Shown here: positions 27,959-36,783 of the stretch, piece by piece
Layout of the letters: each line of letters opens with the position of its first letter
Numbering within the stretch: position 1 is the first letter of the stretch
Assembly (NCBI RefSeq): GCF_009363075.1
Contig: NZ_CP045293.1
Coordinates: 186,001 to 250,000 of the forward strand
DNA: 64,000 bases
DNA from: Paenibacillus guangzhouensis
GTDB lineage: Bacteria; Bacillota; Bacilli; Paenibacillales; Paenibacillaceae
Reading direction: 5' to 3'
Translations under genes and position numbers: made by a program
The notes under the pieces: generated by a model
What the model was told of the DNA's origin: nothing
The model's input: the letters and a program-made list of their open reading frames with translations, nothing else
Database searches by the model: none

Positions 27959-28183
27959 ATGACAGGCGGAATGATCGTTCAGTTAATTGAGAAGCAACCG
28001 GATGGCACGCTCGTCCAGCGCGATGAGCGGGCGTGGAGTCAAGATATGATTGCAGCGCTTCACCATATCAACTATCTAACCCTCGGCGGACGTGAATATG
28101 AGACGATTGAAGGACGGTTGAATGTAGAAAAGCAGACGATGGAACTGCTCATCGTTGCGGTTAGGGGTAGCGAGCTGAAATAG
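27959..28183 (+). CDS. Small hypothetical protein, first gene of a five-gene operon
   Basis: About 74 residues, soluble, no recognisable family. It begins MTGGMIVQLIEKQPDGTL and ends VAVRGSELK, with a predicted mixed alpha/beta composition. The ATG at 27959 is chosen for GAGGAG 8 bases upstream; an in-frame GTG at 27923 lacks a ribosome site. The next gene begins 41 bases after its stop, and the rest of the operon is coupled by overlaps. Confidence 0.6.
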   Translation: MTGGMIVQLIEKQPDGTLVQRDERAWSQDMIAALHHINYLTLGGREYETIEGRLNVEKQTMELLIVAVRGSELK

Positions 28184-28224
28184 GTATGGTATGCTCGTGC
28201 TCAAGAAAGGAGCGTTAACTTCGA

Positions 28225-28893
28225 ATGAATCAAGAAGATAAATCGAGTCGTTCGCTTAAGAAACGATTATTCACGGAAGAAGGCAAGCCGCTTCGCGTCT
28301 TGTCGACATCGCTCGGCATCGCACTATTAGCGAATGTCCTCCTCATCCCGGCGGAGCCAGGCATCGCAGCAGCGGATACGGGCAGTAAGCAGGAGCCGAA
28401 GCTCGTCGAATGGTCTTCCGAAGAAGTGAAGAAATATTTTGACCCGGAAATGGATTGGAATATCCCCGAATTGAAGAAAGATGCCCAGAAAGAGACAACT
28501 GGAGGGACAGCGACAGGGGGAGGAGCGACGTCATCATCTAACGGCACAACGATTGTACATACAACGTCAGGCTTTGGTTGGGATGATCTGCTCCTGTACC
28601 ATATGATCTTTAATCGTGGCAGCGCCTACTCTTCCTCGGGCTGGTATTCGAATCATACCGCCTACGATGTCCGCAGCGGCCAGAGTTATCGACCACGCTC
28701 CTATACTTCTAGTTCATTCCAGAACAAGCCGGTATCCGGCTCTGCAATGACGCCGAAGACCTCTAGATCGACAGGTTCCATTACGAAGAGATCTACATCC
28801 TCGTCGCGCGGCAGCATTGGCGGTAAATCAAGCGGATTCAGCTCGTCTGGCTCCAGCAGTAGTTCTCATTCCAGCGGCGGGTTCGGCGGATGA
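28225..28893 (+). CDS. Exported Ser/Gly-rich low-complexity protein
   Basis: 222 residues. A hydrophobic segment (about 27-48, VLSTSLGIALLANVLLIPAE) after a basic N-terminus suggests export or membrane anchoring. An acidic middle segment follows, then a C-terminal ~110 residues dominated by Ser, Gly, Thr and Arg ending in SSGGFGG. Such Ser/Gly-rich tails occur in the small proteins paired with YgiC/YjfC-type ATP-grasp enzymes in other bacteria, for example YgiB/YjfM; whether this one is homologous is uncertain. Its stop overlaps the next start by 4 bases (ATGA), so the two are translationally coupled. Confidence 0.7.
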   Translation: MNQEDKSSRSLKKRLFTEEGKPLRVLSTSLGIALLANVLLIPAEPGIAAADTGSKQEPKLVEWSSEEVKKYFDPEMDWNIPELKKDAQKETTGGTATGGGATSSSNGTTIVHTTSGFGWDDLLLYHMIFNRGSAYSSSGWYSNHTAYDVRSGQSYRPRSYTSSSFQNKPVSGSAMTPKTSRSTGSITKRSTSSSRGSIGGKSSGFSSSGSSSSSHSSGGFGG

Positions 28894-30095
28894 GCGGCGA
28901 TATTTGGACAGTGCAAGGGATGCCGCATGCCGATCGACAATCACGGATCAATGAGCTCGGCACGCTCGGCTTTACATGGGCCAATCTTGACGAGGAACAT
29001 TATTGGATCGATCAGCTGGTCGTCATGAACAGAAAAACGTATGAAGAGCTTGAAGAGGCGTCCCGGCAATTGTGGGCGATCTTCGATAAAGCCGTTCGAT
29101 TTGTCTGCGGAAGACATGATCTGTATCAAATGATCGGTATCCCGGAGGTATTATGGGAAAGTCTCGATACGACGCTGATGAATGAACCAGGCTATTTAAG
29201 TCGATACGCGAGGTTTGACTTTGCGATATCGGATACGGGTGAGATCAAGCTGCTGGAATTGAACGCGGATACGCCAACAGGCTACGTAGAGGCGGCCGTT
29301 GCAACCCCTTGGATGTGTGAACAGTATGGGGTTGATACACCGAATGTTCAGATGGCGAAGCGGGTTGAAGCGGCATGGGCTGTCGAGCAGCCGGATACCG
29401 CCGCGTGTGTCGCATACGGCACACATGCCGAGGATTCGGGGACGATCAACATGCTCGTTCAGCATAGTGGACAGGATGTGCACTGCGTCGATTGCCTGGA
29501 TTTATGGATCGATGAAGGGATCGTACGCGATGACTCCGGGCGGGCCATCGAGCGGATGTTCGCGCTCTATCCGAAAGAATGGATGGCGGTGGACGATGGC
29601 GGAGATGCTCTAGCGTATGCGATTGAGATGGGGCATCTGCAATTGTTCAATCCGCCGCATGCCATTTTATTGCAATCCAAAGGACTTCAGGCGCTGATCT
29701 GGGGGCTTCATGAATTAAATCTTTTGTATACGCCAGAAGAGAAGGTCGTCATTGAACAGTATATGCTGCCTACGTATAACAAAGCGGTGTTCGACGGCAG
29801 CTTCGTCTCCAAGTCCATGTTCGGCCGTGAAGGCGGATCGGTCAAATTGTTCGATGGCTCTGGACAGCTAGAGGTTCAAGATGAGGCGGGTTTTGATACG
29901 AGTCGGCTATTCCCGCTGGTCTATCAGAAGCGTGCTGAATTAGCGCAGATTCACCTCGATTCGGGAACCTTTCATTTGTTGACAGGGATGTTCATGATCA
30001 ATGGGGAACCTTGCGGCCTATTAGGGCGTGCAGGGGGACCGATTACGGGGAACGCAAGTCATTTTGTGGCGATAGGGGTAGGGGATCGTAGATGA
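28890..30095 (+). CDS. Glutathionylspermidine synthase-like ATP-grasp enzyme (YgiC/YjfC type)
   Basis: 401 residues. The ATP-grasp amide-ligase fold is indicated by EIKLLELNADTPTGYVEAAV in the N-terminal half, YMLPTYNKAVFDGSFVSKSM and the phosphate-loop-like FGREGGSVKLF, and the late GMFMINGEPCGLLGRAGGPI. Relatives ligate a carboxylate to an amine, but for the YgiC/YjfC group the true substrates are unknown and the amidase domain of the E. coli Gsp enzyme is absent. It is cytoplasmic. It is overlapped by 4 bases at each end with its neighbours, so it is the core of a tightly coupled operon with an exported protein, a lipoprotein and a DUF350 membrane protein. Confidence 0.85.
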   Translation: MSGDIWTVQGMPHADRQSRINELGTLGFTWANLDEEHYWIDQLVVMNRKTYEELEEASRQLWAIFDKAVRFVCGRHDLYQMIGIPEVLWESLDTTLMNEPGYLSRYARFDFAISDTGEIKLLELNADTPTGYVEAAVATPWMCEQYGVDTPNVQMAKRVEAAWAVEQPDTAACVAYGTHAEDSGTINMLVQHSGQDVHCVDCLDLWIDEGIVRDDSGRAIERMFALYPKEWMAVDDGGDALAYAIEMGHLQLFNPPHAILLQSKGLQALIWGLHELNLLYTPEEKVVIEQYMLPTYNKAVFDGSFVSKSMFGREGGSVKLFDGSGQLEVQDEAGFDTSRLFPLVYQKRAELAQIHLDSGTFHLLTGMFMINGEPCGLLGRAGGPITGNASHFVAIGVGDRR

Positions 30096-30739
30096 GTTAT
30101 GATCGAAATAGAAGGAAAAGACCGGATCAGACCAGGAAGGGTCACATTCAATTTGTGGGCTTCATATTTATCGTGTTCATGAGTATGTTATTCAGCGGGT
30201 GTTCAGAATCGGCATCATCAGATGTCGAAGTAAATAGGAGTACCGTCCCGTGGGATTACCGTATCGTGGAAGGGACCGTAGGCGATTTGATTGGCAGTGA
30301 CATGACGATTCTGCCGGATAATGAATTAATCCCGAACGATGATAATTATGGAACAGGAGATCGGGTGTGGACGCTGCAAGCCATGGAAGCCGATATCAAT
30401 ACAAATTCGCAGGAACGGGCCGATGTGACGTTGACCGCATGGGAATCACTCAAGACGTTTAAGTCCCAACAAGCTGCGCAAGAAGATCTCGATAAGCTCA
30501 AAATTCAATTAAAAACCGAAGTGGATCTTGTCGGTGTCTACAAGACAGAATATCAAGGCAAAACACGTCAATATGCGGTTATAACGCTCCCTTCCGGACA
30601 ACAGGTGAAGCAGCCAATCGATGAGGATCGATACCAGACATTTAAGTCACAGAAGAAAGTAAATATTCTGTTAGAAGAAGTACATGATTTCTCAAATTAT
30701 GATTTGACATATGCCAAGTTTAGGGGTTGGGCGAAATGA
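30092..30739 (+). CDS. Putative lipoprotein of the ATP-grasp operon
   Basis: 215 residues. A lipobox, LFSGC near residue 36, follows a hydrophobic stretch (FVGFIFIVFMSMLFSG), so it is probably a membrane-anchored lipoprotein on the outer face. The remainder is soluble with no family I can name securely (a DUF4247-like assignment is possible). It starts with ATG overlapping the previous stop (ATGA) and ends overlapping the DUF350 start in the same way. Confidence 0.72.
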   Translation: MSYDRNRRKRPDQTRKGHIQFVGFIFIVFMSMLFSGCSESASSDVEVNRSTVPWDYRIVEGTVGDLIGSDMTILPDNELIPNDDNYGTGDRVWTLQAMEADINTNSQERADVTLTAWESLKTFKSQQAAQEDLDKLKIQLKTEVDLVGVYKTEYQGKTRQYAVITLPSGQQVKQPIDEDRYQTFKSQKKVNILLEEVHDFSNYDLTYAKFRGWAK

Positions 30740-31125
30740 TCGTATTTAATATTTTTATCAGCGTTGTTGTTATCGTGGTTTTGCAATTGCTTGGCATGGT
30801 TATTTTCAGCTTGATGACACCTTATAACGATCTGGAAGAATTGAAGAAAGGGAATGCGGCGGTGGGGCTTGCGATGGGCGGCAAATTTTTCGGTACGGCG
30901 ATTTTGCTCGGCGTGTCGGCGTATACGAATGCTTCGATCTGGCATATGATGCTGTGGTTCGCGGTGGGGTATATCTGCCTTATCGCAGCCTATTGGATAT
31001 TTGAACTGGTAACTCCGGGCCTCAAGCTGTCAGACCATTTGAAAAACGGGAATATCGCCGTTGGCATTCTGCTCTGCTTCGTATTCATCGGCATGAGTTT
31101 TGCAGTGAGCAGTTTAATCATATAA
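30736..31125 (+). CDS. DUF350 membrane protein (YjfL-like)
   Basis: About 129 residues with four hydrophobic helices in two related halves. Each half carries the family repeat: LKKGNAAVGLAMGGKF and LKNGNIAVGILLCFVF. DUF350/YjfL proteins accompany YjfC-type ATP-grasp genes in many bacteria; the function is unknown. The ATG at 30736 overlaps the preceding stop and has AGGGG 8 bases upstream, so it is preferred to the TTG at 30727. It is the last gene of the operon and a terminator follows. Confidence 0.87.
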   Translation: MIVFNIFISVVVIVVLQLLGMVIFSLMTPYNDLEELKKGNAAVGLAMGGKFFGTAILLGVSAYTNASIWHMMLWFAVGYICLIAAYWIFELVTPGLKLSDHLKNGNIAVGILLCFVFIGMSFAVSSLII

Positions 31126-31138
31126 AAGGTGTTGCGAA

Positions 31139-31182
31139 GAGGGACCGTTCACGAATTGGGTGAAGGGTCCCTATCTGTTTTT
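31139..31182 (+). terminator. Rho-independent terminator
   Basis: AGGGACC / GGGTCCCT, with additional pairing of GTTCAC and GTGAA inside, followed after a few bases by GTTTTTAT. It ends the ATP-grasp operon. Confidence 0.72.
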
Positions 31183-31310
31183 ATCGCAATTATCTAGGTG
31201 GAAATGAACATTTTTGGCCCATTGTCGGTTATACTTAAGAACAGTGGATAGAAATCGATGCCGCTTAACATAAGAGTCGTACATGGACTTTGGCGGAGGG
31301 GAATCACATA

Positions 31311-34300
31311 TTGGTTAGAGACGAACAATGGAATGGACTATGGCTCCAAGATCGATTTTTTTGCTATAGATGGGATTGGAAAGATGTACGGGATTTAGAT
31401 GAAGCATTAGAGGACATTCGAATGCGTGCGGAAGAGACGGGAGAGCGACTCTGGCGTCCTTGGGTGCAGCGCCGGGTGGAGCTCAGCTTTCCTACGGGCG
31501 GATATCCGGATTCAAGCGAGCAGGAGACGCGTCCTGCCTTGGGTCATCGGCGTGAAGTGATTGGGTTTACATTGCCTGCGCATTCGATATTACAGTTGTT
31601 CAATAAGGACGATTATGATGAACAATTGAAGCGGATTCTTGGAATTGAGGAGAATCACTTACTAGGGCGGGATCTTCACTATTGGCGTCGAGCGGCACAA
31701 TTTGCGCAAGATCTGATCGATCGCAAATGCTGGGTACCAGATGTCGAGATTGGGCTAAAGACGGGAAAAGCAACCTGGCGGCCGCATCTGGACCTTGAAG
31801 AAGACATGGAACAATTCTATCGATTAGCCGAAGCGATGCCGACTGCGAGTCTTGCGATGGCAGGGCGAGAGGAAGGGGCGACAACGTGGCGAACGCCGGA
31901 AGAAGCGCTCTTCTCGTTCTTTATTGCGCTGATCGATAGTACGGTTAGAGAACAAATTCATCTCGCAACAAGGCAGCGGCTTCCGATCGCAGCAGCGGTT
32001 GGTGAACCCTGGGGCGGAGCTGTATTACCGAAGTCTATGGCAGGGAACCGGATGGCAGCGATGTGGTGGAAGCAGATGCTCTCAGCGCAGCAAGCAGTAA
32101 CCTTCTCTGCGAATGCGCAAGAGATTGAGGCGCTCGCGGCCGATATTCAACAGTGGACCCGAGCATATCATCCGCTTCGTTCACCTCAAGAGACAGCAGC
32201 CTTACAGCTTGGGCTACGTCTAATTGCAGATCAAGATGATGAAGTGAGCGATCCGCAGCAGCAGGCAGAAGCGATTCCGACGTGGCGCCTTCATATTTTT
32301 ATGATGCCGGAAGATGAGCTTAATCTGAGGATACCGATGTCAGAAATTTGGCAGGAGGAGCGTTCGGAGACGCGTTGGTTCCATCGGCGATTTCGCCATA
32401 TCCAAGAGGTGCTTCGGAAGAAGCTGAGAGAAGCTGCGCGGATTTATCCGCCGTTATCGCGTGTGCTCGAAGAAGAAGAGGGTGCGGACAGTCTCCAAAT
32501 GGATACCATGGAGGCTTATCAATTCCTGGTGCGATACGCCGATCTGTTGGAGAATTACGGCATTTTTGTTCAGCTTCCATCTTGGTGGACTGAAGCGGGA
32601 CGCCGGCGGCTAGGCATTAAGCTTAGTCTTGCGAATCAGGAAGATCGGCAGCTTGAAGACGTCACCGTAAATGGATCTCCAAGCCGGTTCGGACTTGAGC
32701 AGCTGCTTCAATTCGATGCGCAGGCGGCGGTGGGCGATGAACCGATTACACTGGATGAATTAGAGCAGCTAACCCAGTTACAGCTTCCGCTTGTACAATT
32801 TCGCGGTCAATGGGTCGAGATGAATGCGAATGATATTGATCGTGCCGTTCACTTTCTTAAAGAGCGGACGAAGGTAGACATGACGCTCGGCGAGCTAATG
32901 CATCTGGCAGCGGAAAGTGCTTACGGAAGCGCTTCGTTCGACGGGATTCCAATCTCAGGGTACGAGCTCCCGAATCGGCTTCGTACGTTCCTAGATGGAG
33001 ATTGGATGCATGAGATGCGGGAGCGTGAAGTGCCTGACACGCTGCAAGGCACGCTGCGTACGTATCAGGTTACCGGATATCAATGGCTCACGTCCATGCG
33101 GGACTTAGGGTTTGGAACCTGTCTTGCAGATGATATGGGTCTAGGGAAGACTGTTCAGATTATAACGCTGCTCTTAAGTTCGGATCGGCAGGAGACACTG
33201 CCTGAGGGGGTGGGACCTGCGCTGATTATTTGTCCAACTTCACTGCTCGGCAACTGGCAGCGTGAGCTTACCCGGTTCGCGCCGAGTTTGAAGGTGTACA
33301 TTCATCATGGCAGCTTCCGATTACAAGATCAGCTCTTCATGGAGCAAGCGCAGCAGTACGATGTCATTCTGACGACGTACAATTTAATTGGGCGGGATGA
33401 AGCGACGTTTCGACGACTGCATTGGACATATATGATTTTGGATGAAGCACAAAATATTAAAAATGAGCATGCCAAACAGACGCAGAGTATTCTGAGACTT
33501 CGTTCGAATTATCGTGTTGCGGTTACCGGTACGCCCGTAGAGAACAGACTCAGCGAGTTATGGTCGATATTTCGCTTCTTAAATCCGGGATTCTTGGGAT
33601 CGGCTTCGGTATTCCGCAGTCGATTCGCAACACCGATTGAGCGGGATCATGACGAAGTCAGACTCGAACGTCTCAAACGGTTAGTTGCACCTTTCGTGCT
33701 GCGGCGCGTGAAGACGGATCCGAATATTAGCAAGGATCTGCCGGATAAGATCGAGACGAAGGCATACTGCAATCTAACGAAGGAGCAGGCAGCACTCTAT
33801 CAGACGACCGTACGAAGCATGCTCGCGCAGATCGATGCAGCTGAGGGGATGAAGCGGAAGGGTTATGTCATGGCAAGCCTGACGAAGCTGAAGCAGATTT
33901 GCGATCATCCAGCATTGTTCTTGCAAGACAATCACTCGAGTTCGAAACGGTCCGGTAAAATGGAACAGCTGCTCGAGCTTGTACGGAGCATTCGTGAAGC
34001 CGGAGAAGCGGTCCTAATCTTCACCCAGTATGTTCAGATGGGGCACCTGCTCGTCGAGCAATTACGAAAAGAGACGGGGCAGACGCCATTGTTCCTGCAC
34101 GGCGGCGTACCGAAGAAGGATCGGGATCAGATGGTGGACGAATTCCAACAGCCGAAAGGGCCGGATATTTTCGTGCTTTCCGTGAAGGCGGGGGGCGTCG
34201 GCCTGAACTTAACGAGAGCGAATCACGTCATTCATTTCGATCGTTGGTGGAATCCAGCGGTAGAGAACCAGGCGACGGACCGCGCATTCCGCATTGGCCA

Positions 34301-34520
34301 GACTCGAAATGTTCAGGTTCATAAATTGATCTGTACAGGTACGCTGGAAGAGCGGATCGATGAGATGATTGAGTCGAAGCGGGCGTTATCGGAACAGGTG
34401 GTTGGCTCGGGTGAAATGTGGATTACCGAATTATCGACAGCACATTTACGGAGCTTGCTTGAACTGCGCGAGGAGGCGCTCGAAGAGGAAGAATCGTGGA
34501 ACGGAGAATTCGCGACATGA
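31311..34520 (+). CDS. SNF2-family DEAD/DEAH helicase
   Basis: About 1069 residues. The first ~590 residues are an SNF2-associated N-terminal region without catalytic motifs. The ATPase core follows: Walker A in LADDMGLGKTVQIITLL, motif II LDEAQNIKN, motif III VAVTGTPVENRLSELW, then the second RecA-like lobe with LKQICDHPALF, VLIFTQYVQMG, LSVKAGGVGLNLTRANHVIH and the arginine fingers in QATDRAFRIGQTRNVQVHK. It is probably a DNA translocase that remodels protein-DNA complexes, similar to B. subtilis YwqA. TTG start at 31311 with GGAGGGG 8 bases upstream; the frame extends to 31290. The SWIM zinc-finger partner often next to such genes is absent. Confidence 0.92.
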   Translation: MVRDEQWNGLWLQDRFFCYRWDWKDVRDLDEALEDIRMRAEETGERLWRPWVQRRVELSFPTGGYPDSSEQETRPALGHRREVIGFTLPAHSILQLFNKDDYDEQLKRILGIEENHLLGRDLHYWRRAAQFAQDLIDRKCWVPDVEIGLKTGKATWRPHLDLEEDMEQFYRLAEAMPTASLAMAGREEGATTWRTPEEALFSFFIALIDSTVREQIHLATRQRLPIAAAVGEPWGGAVLPKSMAGNRMAAMWWKQMLSAQQAVTFSANAQEIEALAADIQQWTRAYHPLRSPQETAALQLGLRLIADQDDEVSDPQQQAEAIPTWRLHIFMMPEDELNLRIPMSEIWQEERSETRWFHRRFRHIQEVLRKKLREAARIYPPLSRVLEEEEGADSLQMDTMEAYQFLVRYADLLENYGIFVQLPSWWTEAGRRRLGIKLSLANQEDRQLEDVTVNGSPSRFGLEQLLQFDAQAAVGDEPITLDELEQLTQLQLPLVQFRGQWVEMNANDIDRAVHFLKERTKVDMTLGELMHLAAESAYGSASFDGIPISGYELPNRLRTFLDGDWMHEMREREVPDTLQGTLRTYQVTGYQWLTSMRDLGFGTCLADDMGLGKTVQIITLLLSSDRQETLPEGVGPALIICPTSLLGNWQRELTRFAPSLKVYIHHGSFRLQDQLFMEQAQQYDVILTTYNLIGRDEATFRRLHWTYMILDEAQNIKNEHAKQTQSILRLRSNYRVAVTGTPVENRLSELWSIFRFLNPGFLGSASVFRSRFATPIERDHDEVRLERLKRLVAPFVLRRVKTDPNISKDLPDKIETKAYCNLTKEQAALYQTTVRSMLAQIDAAEGMKRKGYVMASLTKLKQICDHPALFLQDNHSSSKRSGKMEQLLELVRSIREAGEAVLIFTQYVQMGHLLVEQLRKETGQTPLFLHGGVPKKDRDQMVDEFQQPKGPDIFVLSVKAGGVGLNLTRANHVIHFDRWWNPAVENQATDRAFRIGQTRNVQVHKLICTGTLEERIDEMIESKRALSEQVVGSGEMWITELSTAHLRSLLELREEALEEEESWNGEFAT

Positions 34521-34600
34521 GACAACTTTTAAAATGTAAAAACTTAGTAAATTCAATTGTGGTAAAATAGCCCTCGGATGGGGACACTCTTATAATGCAT

Positions 34601-34846
34601 GTTCAAAAAGTCGGCATTTCAGCACCGAGAAGGTTGCAAGAACCTGAAGGGCCTATGCTTCCGTAGCGAGTTTTTCTGCGAAAAACTTTCAGGAGGAACG
34701 GAGTTTAGGCGAAACCTAAATGAGTACCTGAAATGTTTCCAAAGGAAACATACTTCGTAAGCGTAAACTCTTCGAAGGTGAAGGCAAGATTCGATGTGGC
34801 CTATGCTTCTTGAATGACTTCGTGATCAAATGATGACTTTTTGAAC
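34601..34846. mobile_element. MITE-like 246-base element with inverted ends
   Basis: The left end GTTCAAAAAGTCGGCATTT and the right end AAATGATGACTTTTTGAAC are inverted copies with two mismatches. GGCCTATGCTTC occurs twice in direct orientation inside (near 34650 and 34797). Flanking sequences CTCTTATAATGCAT (34587-34600) and CTCTATAATAATGCAT (34850-34865) are near-identical and look like a target duplication. There is no open frame and no transposase. It occupies most of the gap between the SNF2 helicase and the deacetylase. Mobility is inference. Confidence 0.65.
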
Positions 34847-34896
34847 GACCTCTATAATAATGCATTGTTGATTAGGACTAGGATTAGGGTATAGGA

Positions 34897-35679
34897 GTGT
34901 TGAATAAATCCATGTTAGCGTATCTTCCCTTGTTATGGACGCTTAGTGTAGGGGCAAGTATGATTCATGCCGATTCGCCGCTGCCGGTTGGACTGCAGGA
35001 AGGACCTGTGAAGAGTCGGCAATATTATGAAGCGCGCGGTGAGATTGTATGGGAGGTGCCAATGGAGCGTAAACTCGTGGCACTTACCTTCGACGATGGT
35101 CCAGATCCGAGACAGACACCGGAAATTCTAGCGTTGCTCAAGCAGTATGAAGCGAAAGGGACCTTTTTCGTTATGGGCAAAAAGGTAACCGCACATCCTG
35201 AACTCTTGAAGCGGGAAATCGCCGAAGGCCATGAAATCGCAAACCATACGTACAATCACTTATATTTTAATGCTAAAGTTTCGAGTCAGAAACTAGGTGA
35301 TGAGATCGATGCCACGGGTGATGCGATTATGAAGGTTAGTGGTTCGCGTCCTCATCTTTTTCGTCCGCCGGGTGGGTTTTATAATGAACGAATGATTAAG
35401 TTGGCGAAGGAGAAAGGATATCTCGTCGTATTGTGGTCCTGGCATCAAGATACGAAGGATTGGCGTTCCCCGGGTGTCTCTTACATTGTGCGTAAAGTGC
35501 TGAACAATGCGCGCGGCGGCGACATTATTCTGTTCCATGATTCTGTCGAAGGTCCGAGACACAGCCAGACGATCGAAGCGCTTAAGATCATCCTACCGGA
35601 ACTGAAAGAGCGCGGCTATAAATTCGTGACCGTATCGCAATTGATTCAGAACACGAAGACGATTCCAGCTAAAAAATGA
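34897..35679 (+). CDS. Secreted polysaccharide deacetylase
   Basis: About 260 residues. The N-terminus is a short signal-like hydrophobic stretch (LAYLPLLWTLSVGASMIHA). The NodB domain has ALTFDDGPDPRQTPEIL (catalytic and metal aspartates), EIANHTYNHLYF (metal histidines), LFRPPGGFYNER and DIILFHDSVEG. It probably removes acetyl groups from peptidoglycan or chitin-like sugars outside the membrane. The start is unsettled: GTG 34897, TTG 34900 and ATG 34912 are in frame, and the only AGGAG overlaps the first two. Promoter-like TATAAT repeats lie just upstream, next to the MITE-like element. Confidence 0.87.
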   Translation: MLNKSMLAYLPLLWTLSVGASMIHADSPLPVGLQEGPVKSRQYYEARGEIVWEVPMERKLVALTFDDGPDPRQTPEILALLKQYEAKGTFFVMGKKVTAHPELLKREIAEGHEIANHTYNHLYFNAKVSSQKLGDEIDATGDAIMKVSGSRPHLFRPPGGFYNERMIKLAKEKGYLVVLWSWHQDTKDWRSPGVSYIVRKVLNNARGGDIILFHDSVEGPRHSQTIEALKIILPELKERGYKFVTVSQLIQNTKTIPAKK

Positions 35680-35687
35680 CACATACG

Positions 35688-35739
35688 AAAAAGCCTTCAA
35701 CCGTACCAAGCTATTCTTGGTGCGTGTTGGAGGCTTTTT
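35688..35739. terminator. Bidirectional terminator overlapping the araC 3' end
   Basis: AAAAAGCCTTCAAC / GTTGGAGGCTTTTT with an inner CCAAG/CTTGG stem. It separates the convergent deacetylase and AraC-type genes; the last ten codons of the regulator lie within the hairpin. Confidence 0.85.
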
Positions 35740-36592
35740 GCATGGCCGCGTTACGATATTCTGTCGGCGACATCGCATAGAAGCGGCGGAATTGGCGCGA
35801 GAAATAGAGCGCGTCTTGAATGCCAACGGAAGCGGAGATTTGCTCGATGGTCAATTCGGTTCGCTCTCGAATCAGCTGCCTTCCTTTGTCGATCCGCAGC
35901 TTCAAGAGGAAGGTGACCGGAGACATATGGGTGGCCTGCTTGAAAATACGCGAAAGATAAGCGCGGTTATACCCTAAGCTCTCTGCCATATCTTCGATCG
36001 ATATCGGCTGCGCGTATTGCGTTGATAAGTAGCGGATCATCTGTTTGACGGCATGCTGACTATGTTGGTCGGGCGTAATGAGCTCTTCGTTATGGTTCAG
36101 GATGTCGTGGTAAGCTGCAAAAATCTGATACAGGTAACCCGTTGCGAGCAGGTGGCTGTTCGGCTTACGACTCTGAAAAGCTTGTTGAATCTGCTGCATC
36201 GCCGACAGAATCAATGTGGAATCTGCCATATGGACCACCGATTGCCGCCTAGTAAAGCCGACATCGCGGAGAATTCGTTCGGCAGACGTCCCATCAAAAG
36301 CGACCCATCGATAGCGCCACGGATCCTCTTCGTCAGACACATAGCTGATGAGCTGCTCGGGACTGATCAGGAAGCTGTCTCCTGCCTGGAGTGTCTGCGA
36401 CTGCTGCTCGATGGTGAACAGGCCGCGACCGGAAATGACGTGATGCAGCAGGTAGTAGTCATAGACTTTGGGCCCTAGCTTATGCTGGGGTTTCGTCTGA
36501 CTCTCCCCAGAGAACAGCACATGAATATCACTTTGATCCTGGAAGATTGGATTGGAGGCGACAGAATAGGCATAAGCTGGAAAGGTGCGCAT
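35711..36592 (-). CDS. AraC-family regulator
   Basis: About 293 residues. The N-terminal half is a cupin-type sugar-binding domain (VYDYYLLHHVISGRGLFTIE, AGDSFLISPEQLISY). The C-terminal 100 residues hold the two helix-turn-helix motifs: ISIEDMAESLGYNRAYLSRI and TIEQISASVGIQDALYFSRQ, followed by the FRRFYAMSPTEYRN signature. It is divergent from galK with a 191-base gap and so probably controls the galactose operon, although the inducer could also be an alpha-galactoside (inference). The ATG at 36592 has GAGGTG 9 bases upstream; a longer frame to 36604 begins inside that site. Confidence 0.88.
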   Translation of the reverse strand: MRTFPAYAYSVASNPIFQDQSDIHVLFSGESQTKPQHKLGPKVYDYYLLHHVISGRGLFTIEQQSQTLQAGDSFLISPEQLISYVSDEEDPWRYRWVAFDGTSAERILRDVGFTRRQSVVHMADSTLILSAMQQIQQAFQSRKPNSHLLATGYLYQIFAAYHDILNHNEELITPDQHSQHAVKQMIRYLSTQYAQPISIEDMAESLGYNRAYLSRIFKQATHMSPVTFLLKLRIDKGRQLIRERTELTIEQISASVGIQDALYFSRQFRRFYAMSPTEYRNAAMQKASNTHQE

Positions 36593-36612
36593 CGCCACGA
36601 TCACCTCGGAAT

Positions 36613-36642
36613 TAGGATAGGTATTGTTATTATTCTATCCTA
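36613..36642. promoter_or_regulatory. Inverted repeat in the araC/galK gap
   Basis: TAGGATAG and CTATCCTA, 8 matching bases separated by 14. It is placed just upstream of the AraC-type start and so is a candidate autoregulatory operator. Confidence 0.45.
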
Positions 36643-36681
36643 AAAAGTCACATAAATCCATGTGGAAGCAACATCATTTTA

Positions 36682-36710
36682 TATTCAAAGGCTGCATATT
36701 CCGGTATACT
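36682..36710 (+). promoter_or_regulatory. Candidate galK promoter
   Basis: The -10 TATACT at 36705-36710 is good; the -35 region around ATTCAA is weak, as expected for an activator-dependent promoter. It lies about 75 bases ahead of the galK start. Confidence 0.4.
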
Positions 36711-36783
36711 GAGGTTAATTCATAGAAGCAGCGGTAAAGGCGGCTATGAATCTATCCCGCGGAGAAAAGAGAAGGTGAATCCA

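Noticed and set aside
34521-34600. Promoter for the deacetylase upstream of the MITE-like element
   Set aside because: A TATAAT is present at 34591 but no suitable -35 is visible and the element separates it from the gene, so it was not listed as a feature.
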